Source: Planctomycetaceae bacterium (GTDB lineage: Bacteria > Planctomycetota > Planctomycetia > Planctomycetales > Planctomycetaceae). Taken from it: a DNA stretch of 64,000 nucleotides. The stretch covers positions 992,001 to 1,056,000 of the forward strand of contig CP051247.1 in assembly GCA_017795105.1 (NCBI GenBank), given 5' to 3'. The notes beneath the pieces are model-generated. The model had not been told where the DNA came from. It made no database searches and saw nothing but the letters and a program-made list of their open reading frames with translations. The translations under genes were made by a program, and so were the position numbers. This document shows, one piece after another, positions 26,247-34,763 of this stretch. Position 1 is the stretch's first letter, and every line of letters begins with the position of its first letter.

Positions 26247-26501
26247 TCAGGTGATCAGCTCGGTATCTTCTGTCGAACCGACGATGCCCATCAGTCGGCT
26301 GTAAGAGGCTCTCGTTTTCGCGGTGATATGGAAATCGCGATACGGACGGCCAACCGGTGCCAGCTCGTCGTGGAATTCCGTGATGCCGTTCCGGAGCAGT
26401 TTCATTTTGAGCCGTTTGGTGGCGGGAACCCCCTTGGCTCGCACGAGACACTCCACGTGCAGTTGATCGGGCCGCAGATTGACGTGACGGTTGCCAAACA
26501 T
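26247..26501 (-). CDS. Small conserved-looking protein of unknown function
   Basis: An 84-residue basic protein (MFGNRHVNLRPDQLHVECLV...), predicted mixed alpha/beta, without signal peptide or membrane segment. I do not recognise a family. It is supported by a strong GGAGG ribosome-binding site nine bases before the ATG, by its exact fit between the ddl stop (one base away, convergent) and the DUF58 gene 99 bases upstream, and by its protein-like composition. The motif LKMKLLRNGITEFHDELAPVGRPYRDFHI reads like a folded domain. Function cannot be inferred. Co-transcription after the DUF58 gene is possible. Confidence 0.65.
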   Translation of the reverse strand: MFGNRHVNLRPDQLHVECLVRAKGVPATKRLKMKLLRNGITEFHDELAPVGRPYRDFHITAKTRASYSRLMGIVGSTEDTELIT

Positions 26502-26600
26502 GGTGGTGTCCCTCCGGTTGAGCGCTGGCAGAAGATCTCCGTCAATTATCCCGCATCGCCTCGCGGAACGACAAGAGCAATCTGCAATGCGACGACCGAA

Positions 26601-27506
26601 TTAACGACCGCGCGACCGGAACGCCAGATAACGGCCCAGCGTGTGCACAAATGAGTCCCGCGTCGTCACCTTGAGCAAATCGACACCAGAGCGAGTACAC
26701 ATCTGCTCGACCCGCTTCATAAAGGCTTCGTACTGCTCCAGATAATGGCGACGGAGACGATGCGGATCGACCAGCATCCGCTGCCCGGCCTGCTCCAGAT
26801 TGCGAAACTGCGTCGGCCGGCTGAACGGAAACTCTTCTTCCTCGGGAGCCACGGTCTGTACCACGATCACTTCGTGATGATAATGGCGGAACCGTTTGAT
26901 CGCCGCCTGCAGCGGTTCGACGTCGTCGTAAAGATCACTCAACAGCACCACGAGGCTTCGCCGCTTCAGCCGGGGAATGATCTCGGAAAAGACCTTCCCG
27001 AGACTCGTCTCGCCTCCCGTTTCCGACTCCTCCAGCGTTTTGATCAATCGGGGAAACTGAGTCGCATTCGTCGAGGGTTCCACCAGTTGCCGCAGTTTGC
27101 GGTCGAAAACGCACAGCCCGACCGCATCGCGTTGTTTGAGCAGCAGAAACGCGAACACGGCTGCCATCTGCCGGGCGTAGGCGAACTTGGAAAGCGTCGA
27201 CTGACCATAGCCCATGCTTCCAGACGCATCGAGCATCAGGTAACAGCGAAGGTTCGTTTCGTCCTCGTATTCCTTCACGTAATAACGGCCGGTCTTGCCA
27301 TACGCCCGCCAGTCGATGTGTCGAATCTCATCGCCGGGATAGTACTGCCGATGCTCAACAAACTCGACACTGCTCCCTTTGAAGGGGCTCTTATGTTGCC
27401 CCATCATGTAGCCCTCGACCACCAGGCGCGCCACGACATCCAACCGGCCAAACTGAGCCAGCGTGGTCGGATCAGCGAACGCGTTCATCTCAGACGATGC
27501 AGACAT
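26601..27506 (-). CDS. DUF58/VWA-like protein
   Basis: A protein of about 301 residues of the DUF58 family, usually found with MoxR-type AAA ATPases and VWA proteins in a chaperone system of unknown client. The signature YYPGDEIRHIDWRAYGKTG and the MIDAS-like LMLDASGSMGYGQ are present, with LVVLLSDLYDD and RRHYLEQYEAFMKRV later. No membrane segment is evident. The start is not certain: ATG 27506 (MSASSEMNAFADP) is preferred over an in-frame start at 27563, as the domain begins shortly after it. No MoxR gene is next to it here, which is unusual for the family. Confidence 0.85.
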   Translation of the reverse strand: MSASSEMNAFADPTTLAQFGRLDVVARLVVEGYMMGQHKSPFKGSSVEFVEHRQYYPGDEIRHIDWRAYGKTGRYYVKEYEDETNLRCYLMLDASGSMGYGQSTLSKFAYARQMAAVFAFLLLKQRDAVGLCVFDRKLRQLVEPSTNATQFPRLIKTLEESETGGETSLGKVFSEIIPRLKRRSLVVLLSDLYDDVEPLQAAIKRFRHYHHEVIVVQTVAPEEEEFPFSRPTQFRNLEQAGQRMLVDPHRLRRHYLEQYEAFMKRVEQMCTRSGVDLLKVTTRDSFVHTLGRYLAFRSRGR

Positions 27507-27565
27507 GGTTTTGCGAGAGCGTTCCAGAGAAGTGATCAGAATCGGTCCAACCGAGAAAGCCATTC

Positions 27566-27628
27566 CTAATCGGAAGCGTCAGCGAGGAAGCTGCGGATTG
27601 TCTGCCGCGCTGACGCTTCCGATTAGGA
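27566..27628. repeat. Perfect 20-bp inverted repeat with 23-bp spacer
   Basis: Left arm CCTAATCGGAAGCGTCAGCG (27566-27585) and its exact complement (27609-27628) flank a 23-base spacer. The element lies just upstream of the DUF58 gene and downstream of the convergent side of the DUF1559 gene. I recall similar 'aatcggaagcgtcagcg' palindromes scattered in planctomycete genomes; function is unknown. Confidence 0.8.
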
Positions 27629-27699
27629 GCGCATTGGTGTCGGAAGTCCATTGTCACTCCCCGGCCCGCCCGCCGTCCAGTGACAGCCCTAAACTCCAT

Positions 27700-27733
27700 A
27701 AAAAAGCCGCCGAGAAGCAATTCCCGACGGCTT
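27700..27733 (-). terminator. Rho-independent terminator of the DUF1559 gene
   Basis: On the minus strand AAGCCGTCGGG ... TCTCGGCGGCTT forms a hairpin that is followed by TTTTTATGG. It lies 27 bases after the DUF1559 stop codon. Confidence 0.85.
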
Positions 27734-27759
27734 GAATTCAAACAGCATCAGCCAGACGA

Positions 27760-28905
27760 TTAGAAGTTCACATCCTTCAAGACGTTCTGACCGTACTTAG
27801 TCCCGGCCGGGGTCATCAGGCGAGCATAGACGCTTTGGTCCATCTGAGCATTCAGAGAGCCTGCGTGACCGTCACAGTAAAATACGTTGACGTTTCCACC
27901 GGTATGGTTGGAAGACGGACGCCACGGACGGAGGCCGGGAGGAGTGGCGGCACTGATCTGCGAATCTCCGATCGAATAGCTGCCGCTCAGGGAACTGATA
28001 TCTTCGACACTTGAAAGTGCGCGGCCTGAATTGGCGGCAGTATCGTCAATACCCAGACCACGGTTGTTGGTACCGGCTGCAGCCGGTGACGGAGAACCGC
28101 TTGAAACTGGGACTTGGAGAGCGAAGCCGATCGATCCGGTGGCAGCGGACCGCCAAGCTCCGGCATCGAGGTTTTCAGAAAGCATCAGTGTCTGTGTCTG
28201 GCCGTCGTTGTTCGAGATGAAGTCGAGAGTCACGATCGGACGATTCCCATTCACATCACGCCAGAACACGCCAGTGGACTGACTAAGACGGTGAGCGTTA
28301 GTCGTGTCGGCAGTTGGTTCCCCGTCGAGCCAATTGATGTTGTTCCAGTCGTGTCCACCGTCGCCATCAAAACCCCACTGGCCGGAACTGCTACCATCAA
28401 CGAATGGTGCGTATCCAGCATTAGCCACGTAGCTCAGCTGACCATCGATCTGGAATGCGGTGTCATCATCCGGACAGGTGAAGACCGGAATCTGCGTTGC
28501 CCAGAGAGTTTGATGCGACTGCTGTCCGTCATCGAGTTCGTCGCGGACGAGGCGATCGAGTGCGGCATTGTCGAGCAAGGGCAACAGAGCAACCGGCCAA
28601 CCGTAAGGCACGACCACATCGTCAGATGGATCGGCTTCGGTATTCTGGTCGTTGACGTACGTAGTATCTCCAGCCAGACGCGGCAGGCGTCCCCCGTTCT
28701 GGGAGGTGAAGTTCATCACGCCTGTGCCGATGTTGCGGATGTTGTTGAGGCACTGCAGGTTTCGAGCAGAGGCCCGGGCGCCCTGAATACCTGGCAGAAT
28801 GAGGGCTGCCAGCGTGGCGATGATGGAGATCACCACCAGCAGCTCGATAAGGGTGAAGCCGCGACGACGCGAGTTGGCGACGCGGACTGTGTTTTGAATC
28901 TTCAT
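27760..28905 (-). CDS. DUF1559 pseudopilin-like protein
   Basis: A 381-residue protein with a type IV prepilin N-terminus: basic leader ending RRRG, then FTLIELLVVISIIATLAALILPG with the Glu at +5. The large C-terminal domain carries the DUF1559 hallmark SNHTGGNVNVFYCDGHAGSL. This family is greatly expanded in planctomycetes, where dozens of paralogs occur; a role in the cell surface or pseudopilus is likely but undefined. ATG 28905 has AAGGAG seven bases upstream. It follows the large pilus-type cluster on the same strand but after a 408-base gap, with its own terminator, so it is probably expressed separately. Confidence 0.92.
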   Translation of the reverse strand: MKIQNTVRVANSRRRGFTLIELLVVISIIATLAALILPGIQGARASARNLQCLNNIRNIGTGVMNFTSQNGGRLPRLAGDTTYVNDQNTEADPSDDVVVPYGWPVALLPLLDNAALDRLVRDELDDGQQSHQTLWATQIPVFTCPDDDTAFQIDGQLSYVANAGYAPFVDGSSSGQWGFDGDGGHDWNNINWLDGEPTADTTNAHRLSQSTGVFWRDVNGNRPIVTLDFISNNDGQTQTLMLSENLDAGAWRSAATGSIGFALQVPVSSGSPSPAAAGTNNRGLGIDDTAANSGRALSSVEDISSLSGSYSIGDSQISAATPPGLRPWRPSSNHTGGNVNVFYCDGHAGSLNAQMDQSVYARLMTPAGTKYGQNVLKDVNF

Positions 28906-29313
28906 TCCAGTGCTCCTTGAATCCCGTGAGATGTAGTGGTTCTGCCCTCGGACAGCGGCAAAGGCCCGGAACACCGCTTCCCTGATCAGGTTTGCCCGTT
29001 AAGACACCAAAAAAATTGAGTAATTTCTTCGTCGCCAGAGAACATGGCGACTCGTTCGACGTGACTGCTCTGTGTGCTGTGTCCGTCGTCTCTGCGGCCG
29101 TCAGCATGGCGTGGAATCACGTGCCGATGGAATCGCTGAGACGGGTCGAACCCGACAGAACGTAAGTGGCCCGTGAAACTTGATTTGCGACGTTATACAG
29201 ACAAATGCTCCTCCTATTATGCGTGATCAGACCCGCAAAAATCCAGTGCAATTCAACTGGTTCCCTAAAAATTCTTATCCGCTCACTGATTTACCGAACG
29301 TGACGGTCATGCG
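28906..29313. other. Intergenic region upstream of the DUF1559 gene
   Basis: A 408-base stretch between the GspK-like gene's stop and the DUF1559 gene. No open frame with a ribosome-binding site, RNA gene or repeat was recognised. A TATAAC (minus strand, near 29195) could be part of a promoter, but no matching -35 was clear. Confidence 0.5.
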
Positions 29314-32300
29314 TCAGTCAAGAACTCGACTGAATGTCACGAACTTACGCCAGTCAAACTGCTGCGTCCGAGGATCCCAGGCTTCTTCCATCTTCGATCG
29401 GTCGAGTACGAAGAACGCTCGCTGAGGTTCATTTCCAGACCCCGTGAGCTGCCCGCCCACCTGCACGTTCCCGTACTGGTCCTCGGCCGCTTCATGGAAC
29501 TGAACGTGAATCCAACAATAGAAGACGTTGCTGCGGACCGTGGAATTGTTCGAGATTTTGTTAAGCAGACGGTGCCGCGTGTGAAAGTCCACCGCATCCA
29601 CCGGCGAACCGCTGGTATGGCCTCCCCCCTGGTCCTGAGACGTCCGGGCCTCGAACAACCGGCGTCGAGCGACGGCCTCTTCAAGCCCCTGATCGATATC
29701 GGTCTCACTGACCGTTCGTGTTCCCCAGCCACCGCCATCACTTAATCCCGGGACGCCTTGATTGCCAGTGTTCTCTGAAACTGGTCCCCCCGGATAAACT
29801 GGCAGCGACCTCAGGATGGTATGTTCCACCGAAGCGAACGCGTCGCGGTTCTCAGGCGTGTCATCGACATTGGTAAACGTCAACGGACGGAAGGGACGAG
29901 AGCCCGGAATTCCTGGAAGTGGAACGGTCGTATAAGGATCCCAGCGATCACGACTGAAAATAAACTGATCGTACCAGTGTCGAGACGGTTCCCGGCCCGA
30001 CGGCTCTCGCAATTGCAGGTACGGATAGGCGGCCTTCGCCGCATCGTTGTCGGCAATCACTTGAGCAGGTGTCCGGAAGCCCTGAAGGTGAAAGTCATCG
30101 TCAATCAATGCCGCAAGGACGCCGGGATGCCTCACCGTATTGAGGTTAATTTTCCCCGGAGTTCTCAGATTGACCAGGCTGTTCACAACCGTTTGTTGCG
30201 CTCCCGTCGGGACTTCAAGCAGTCCGAGGATGCGATGCCAGCGGTTGTCATCTACACGCTTGGTATCTGAGTCCGACCCAGTACCGGGATCGGGCACGGC
30301 GAATTTCGTGAACGCAGTATTAAGCCCGCTCATTCGTCCGCCCTCCGCGATTTTCTCCGTCAACTCATCAGGTCCGACAATCGGGACACTGAGCAATTCA
30401 AAGGCAGAGGTAAAATCGCGATCAAAATGCGGCTGCCACAACGTAAACGTCGGCACGCCGTCGACCTCCAGACAATTGGAGTTCTTCTCGACGTATGGAG
30501 TCAGGGAAGCATTATCAACCGGTGTATCAGGTCCAATCGAGTGACGTCGATAGGGCGCAGTTACGGTCGGATGAGTATTGGTGTTAGCGCTTCCTCGAGG
30601 CCAGCGTCGCAAGGGTTGAGATCGCTCGATACTGGCATGATCTTCGAATGCAGTCGGGATCACATCGCCTGTCGTGTCTTCCAGGAGGTCGACATCTCCG
30701 TCCCGGATGACCTGCATGTAGTCGACTCGCACCCAAGGGTTGATGTCGTCGATCACGCCAGTGCCGAATGCATTCTCAATCCCTGGATGAGCTCGGCGTT
30801 CCAGGACGATCTCGAACTCATCGACAGGAATACCCGCGAAAAAGTCCGCCGGATCACCATCGAACCTGCCTGAGTGACTTGGATCCGAATCGTTCAGATC
30901 GAGGTAATTCTTATGATCCAGTGTGCCTTCTTCGAAGCTTGGACAGATCACCTCGTCTGCAGTAATCGTCGAATCATTATTCGTATCGAAGTAGAGATGA
31001 GCGTCATGGGTCCCACTTCCACTGTGCAGCTGCACCCAGAAGTTTGCGCCGGGACGCACATCGTCCTCTCGATCGTTGGGGAAGTCTCTCCGAAACGTGA
31101 TGATCTTATCATCATTCTCGCTGACATCGGGATCGCCATCATCGTCACCAACGATGCGACGAATCCGCCAGGTGTTGTTGCGAGTCGACACATCAAACGG
31201 TGCGGCATTCCGAAGTTCCATGAACAGGAACTGAATGGCCTGCAAGTCATCCCAGCGTGTCTTCGGACGATCCGAGGGTTCGGCCTCAATATTGACCCAG
31301 TATGTCTCGCTGAATGTCAGCTGTTGAGCTTCGACGCCGAAGACGCTTCGAGTTTCTCCGCTGGAGTCAGTGAAGTTTCCGGAGCTGTCCTTTTCCCCAT
31401 CGATCTCCCAGCCATCGGAGAGATCGGTGTCGTAAACAAATTCCGTAATGACAGAATCACGGTCAAGTGCATCCACAACATTGACGGCGAATTGAGCCAT
31501 CGCTTCGATATTGTCGTGGATTCCATTGTCGTTCAGGTCTGTCGTCGTATTGTCCACGGGATACGGATCATCCGAAGCGCCTGATCCGGGCTCACCGGTC
31601 GCCGCATTCCCTTCTGCTCCACCGAGCGTGTAGAGCAGCACATAAATATCCCGGGCCATCCGCTGACGGTCATACCTCGCCCACCATTCCTGCACGAACT
31701 TGTCATTTCGCATACTATCGAAACTGACAGGCTCTTTACCGGGCGAATATGCCCTTACAACCGAGCCTCCACTTCCGTAGACATTATCGAGCACGTCGTC
31801 ATCATCGCTGTCACCGGCGACGAAAACAGGATGCGGAGTGAGATGCCGGAACCGGAAGTCTCCGTTTTTGTCTTTATCGAGCAGTCGATTAATATTGAGA
31901 CGACGTTGAGGCAGCGGGAAATTCCCATATTCTTCGTCGCGATCCAGTTCGATCGTCAACCATTGCCGGACTTCTGGTCGGAACGGATCGTACTCATTGA
32001 AGCGGAGTGTGCGAGTGTCTGATCCGTCACCGAACTCCGGAGGAAACGCCAACCTTGTGTTATCGTTGTTGACTGGGCTGAACTCCCACCCGCGTGTGGT
32101 GTTGTATTCCGGAAGTGAAGGGTCTAAGACAGCCCCAATGGCAGGTGAAAAAGCGAACTCCCAACGATCCCAGCTTTCGGTCGTGAATTGCGACCGAAGA
32201 AGATGATCATCAGGGTACGAAGTTCCCGCCAGATCATACGGATCACCATCCCGGTCGAGATTGAATTTGGCGAGGTTCTGCAGTCGCGAGGAAAAGTTGC

Positions 32301-34689
32301 TACTGACAGTGGCCCAGTCACCATCTGAGAAGTGCAGGAACTGCGATTCCGCAATCGGAAAGACACCGTCGGCTTCAAGATTGCGGAAGGCGGGCTCCAC
32401 GACGAGTTCGCCAGGTTCATCGACCAGGAAGAGATTTTCTTCCCCGCTGCTCGGATCCCTCTTGGGCTGCAGGGCGCCGACGTAAGTCGACGCATCCGTC
32501 AGGTCCGCAGAATAATCGAGATAGGTGTGTGACCATGGGTACACACCGGTTTTTGCGATCTGAAGTTCAAATTCGCTTTGATGCTCGCCGTCCGCGTTTC
32601 CGTCCGAGCGGTCTGTGACCTGCAGTTCCCACGTGCCGCTATAGGATGGCCACTTGCTGGGATTGTGCGTGGAACTCATGGGGTTCCCGGTGTCCGCGAA
32701 GGGCTGTCGCGCCATGCGGAATTGGCCGTACTCGGACGGAGTGGAGTTCGTGATATCGGAAAACACACCGCCAGTCGAGGGAAGAAAAATCTCCGATGGG
32801 AACGGTCTTCGGGTGTGGAACGAGTAATCGTAAAGATTGCTGCCGATCTTCTGATGCGTCACTCCGGCTCCGATTTCGTCGATCGGATGAACCACCGATG
32901 GAACGGTAATTCCCAATGGGCCGAACACCGGATCTTCATGCTCGGTGTTGGCAAAGCGAACCTTCCCGCCACCACCGGCGAGCCAGTCGTTGTCGTCATC
33001 AAGAGCAGCGATCCCCGGGAGCGGGAAATGAGGTGTCGACCAGGCGATTCGGGGTAACCCTGGTGCAGGAGCTCCATCGCCGATCATGGCCGGTTCGAGC
33101 AGGTCGACATCACCCCATCGTCCGGCGATTCGATCATCAGTCGTTGAAAGATCTTTGTCGGCCACCCCCAGAAGGACGCGAGCTAGTTCCATGTTCGCCA
33201 TATCAAGCTGAGTGACCTGGCGATCTCCACCTCCACTGCTGTTCAACCCGAACATCTCATCATAATTGAGACTGAGCGGGGGTAATGTTGTCGTGGCCGT
33301 TTCCGTCGGGAGAGGTCGATAGAAAGCACGAGCCGGATTGATCTCTCCTGGCGAAAGTCCGAGGTTGGACTTCGAGACAAAGAAGTCGTCCCCAAAAGGA
33401 TCGTCGTTGGTGTGCGAGGGTTCGGTCCGAGTATGAGTGAACGATTCTCGTTCCCCGTAGAGGTTTCCGGCGGTGTTCAGGTTAACCAGCCCGTCACCGT
33501 CGACGATTGTGATCGCATAGATTGGAATGCGACGAGTGCCATCAGCCATGATCTCCACGCCATGATCGAGATCCATCAGGATCGCTTCATTCCCATTGAT
33601 ATCCAATCCGTCAGCATCGACATCGTAATTGATTCCAGTATGTCCCCCTTCTCCGTGAGTCCAGACACCAGCGTGATACTCGCCACTGGAAAAGTTAGGA
33701 AACGGGAACCCGGTGGATGGTCCAGTCGTACCTGTGAACGTCGCATCGAATCCTCCCGCGTCGACATAACGATTGCGACTGTCAAAGACCGTTGAACCCG
33801 ATCCGGAATCAAAACGTCGAAGCAGCACGCGATGGGAGCGATGCGGGCGGAGCACCTGGTTGGCAAAGGTTGCGTCAGAGTAAATATCGGTCAAAGACCC
33901 TGAAACGCCTTCGTTCCGCGGCAGGTACTGCGGGCGATGGAACGAGGGGATCCACACACGTCGTAAGTTGACCCCGGCAGGACTCGGATCAATATCGATC
34001 AGCGAGAAATACCCCAGGAACATGCTGTTGATATCCGGATAGGTATAACCTGCGTCCGGTTCGAAATATGGCACGTAATTGGGGTGATTCACCTGCCCGA
34101 GCGGAGTATACGGAATCAGTCGACCGCCATTCAGCACCGGATTGGCCCCCGGGCTGAAGTTCATGATAATGTCACCGGGATCCCCGTCGCCACCCGATGT
34201 CAAATCCAGAACATCGCCGTCGTCATCGGCGTCAAATGGCAGACCGGAGCCAGAGTAGTCGAAATTGAAATTCACACGACCGGCCCCCGCAGCGACGGGC
34301 ATACCATTCATAGGATTCTGATTGTAAATCACATTGATGCCGCGACCCGAAAACGGGTGAAGGTCATCGGGCTTCAAGTCTGGACCGAACCGCCCCAAAG
34401 CATTCGGCAACAACGACCATTGCCGACCGTAAAGAGCCGAGTAGCGCAATTCGTCGGGCGGTCCAATCAGAAGTTGCTGCAAGGCAAAGTCGAAGTAATC
34501 GGACTCCACCACTTCGCGGTTCGGAGCAATCGTGAACCAGGCAGCACTATTCCGCTCGGCTGCGACGTAAGAGAAGAAAAAGAAGCCGAGAAACGCCAGC
34601 ATTCCCGTCATCGCGATGACGATAATCAATGCCGCGCCCCCGTGCCGGGAGAGTTGACCGTCATGGGGTTGAGGATGTTGGGTCTTCAT
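29314..34689 (-). CDS. Giant GspK-like minor pseudopilin (1791 aa)
   Basis: A pilus-type protein, five times the size of a normal GspK. The N-terminus is GspK/PilX-like: a leader ending RHGGAAL, then the hydrophobic LIIVIAMTGMLAFLGFFFF segment without the usual Glu5, as in GspK. Two motifs of the GspK core, GLVNLNTAG (around 420) and GKINLNTVRHPGVLAALID (near 1530), are present. Between and around them are many Asp-rich loops such as DADDDGD, DVDADGLDINGNE, DLNDNGI and DDDGDPDVSENDD, resembling calcium-binding EF-hand or dockerin loops. GGAG lies eight bases before ATG 34689. It is the last gene of the pseudopilin run. GspK normally caps the pseudopilus tip; here the tip would be very large. 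Family placement is inferred from the core motifs. Confidence 0.8.
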   Translation of the reverse strand: MKTQHPQPHDGQLSRHGGAALIIVIAMTGMLAFLGFFFFSYVAAERNSAAWFTIAPNREVVESDYFDFALQQLLIGPPDELRYSALYGRQWSLLPNALGRFGPDLKPDDLHPFSGRGINVIYNQNPMNGMPVAAGAGRVNFNFDYSGSGLPFDADDDGDVLDLTSGGDGDPGDIIMNFSPGANPVLNGGRLIPYTPLGQVNHPNYVPYFEPDAGYTYPDINSMFLGYFSLIDIDPSPAGVNLRRVWIPSFHRPQYLPRNEGVSGSLTDIYSDATFANQVLRPHRSHRVLLRRFDSGSGSTVFDSRNRYVDAGGFDATFTGTTGPSTGFPFPNFSSGEYHAGVWTHGEGGHTGINYDVDADGLDINGNEAILMDLDHGVEIMADGTRRIPIYAITIVDGDGLVNLNTAGNLYGERESFTHTRTEPSHTNDDPFGDDFFVSKSNLGLSPGEINPARAFYRPLPTETATTTLPPLSLNYDEMFGLNSSGGGDRQVTQLDMANMELARVLLGVADKDLSTTDDRIAGRWGDVDLLEPAMIGDGAPAPGLPRIAWSTPHFPLPGIAALDDDNDWLAGGGGKVRFANTEHEDPVFGPLGITVPSVVHPIDEIGAGVTHQKIGSNLYDYSFHTRRPFPSEIFLPSTGGVFSDITNSTPSEYGQFRMARQPFADTGNPMSSTHNPSKWPSYSGTWELQVTDRSDGNADGEHQSEFELQIAKTGVYPWSHTYLDYSADLTDASTYVGALQPKRDPSSGEENLFLVDEPGELVVEPAFRNLEADGVFPIAESQFLHFSDGDWATVSSNFSSRLQNLAKFNLDRDGDPYDLAGTSYPDDHLLRSQFTTESWDRWEFAFSPAIGAVLDPSLPEYNTTRGWEFSPVNNDNTRLAFPPEFGDGSDTRTLRFNEYDPFRPEVRQWLTIELDRDEEYGNFPLPQRRLNINRLLDKDKNGDFRFRHLTPHPVFVAGDSDDDDVLDNVYGSGGSVVRAYSPGKEPVSFDSMRNDKFVQEWWARYDRQRMARDIYVLLYTLGGAEGNAATGEPGSGASDDPYPVDNTTTDLNDNGIHDNIEAMAQFAVNVVDALDRDSVITEFVYDTDLSDGWEIDGEKDSSGNFTDSSGETRSVFGVEAQQLTFSETYWVNIEAEPSDRPKTRWDDLQAIQFLFMELRNAAPFDVSTRNNTWRIRRIVGDDDGDPDVSENDDKIITFRRDFPNDREDDVRPGANFWVQLHSGSGTHDAHLYFDTNNDSTITADEVICPSFEEGTLDHKNYLDLNDSDPSHSGRFDGDPADFFAGIPVDEFEIVLERRAHPGIENAFGTGVIDDINPWVRVDYMQVIRDGDVDLLEDTTGDVIPTAFEDHASIERSQPLRRWPRGSANTNTHPTVTAPYRRHSIGPDTPVDNASLTPYVEKNSNCLEVDGVPTFTLWQPHFDRDFTSAFELLSVPIVGPDELTEKIAEGGRMSGLNTAFTKFAVPDPGTGSDSDTKRVDDNRWHRILGLLEVPTGAQQTVVNSLVNLRTPGKINLNTVRHPGVLAALIDDDFHLQGFRTPAQVIADNDAAKAAYPYLQLREPSGREPSRHWYDQFIFSRDRWDPYTTVPLPGIPGSRPFRPLTFTNVDDTPENRDAFASVEHTILRSLPVYPGGPVSENTGNQGVPGLSDGGGWGTRTVSETDIDQGLEEAVARRRLFEARTSQDQGGGHTSGSPVDAVDFHTRHRLLNKISNNSTVRSNVFYCWIHVQFHEAAEDQYGNVQVGGQLTGSGNEPQRAFFVLDRSKMEEAWDPRTQQFDWRKFVTFSRVLD

Positions 34690-34763
34690 TATTGGTTCTC
34701 CGGAGACAGCCCGCCTCGGATCGTTGTTTTCGTTGTCAGAATCACAGAGTCTCAGTCGGTCGC

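Noticed and set aside
26187..26654. Plus-strand frame overlapping the end of ddl and the genes after it
   Set aside because: It overlaps three better supported genes in other frames and shows no domain.
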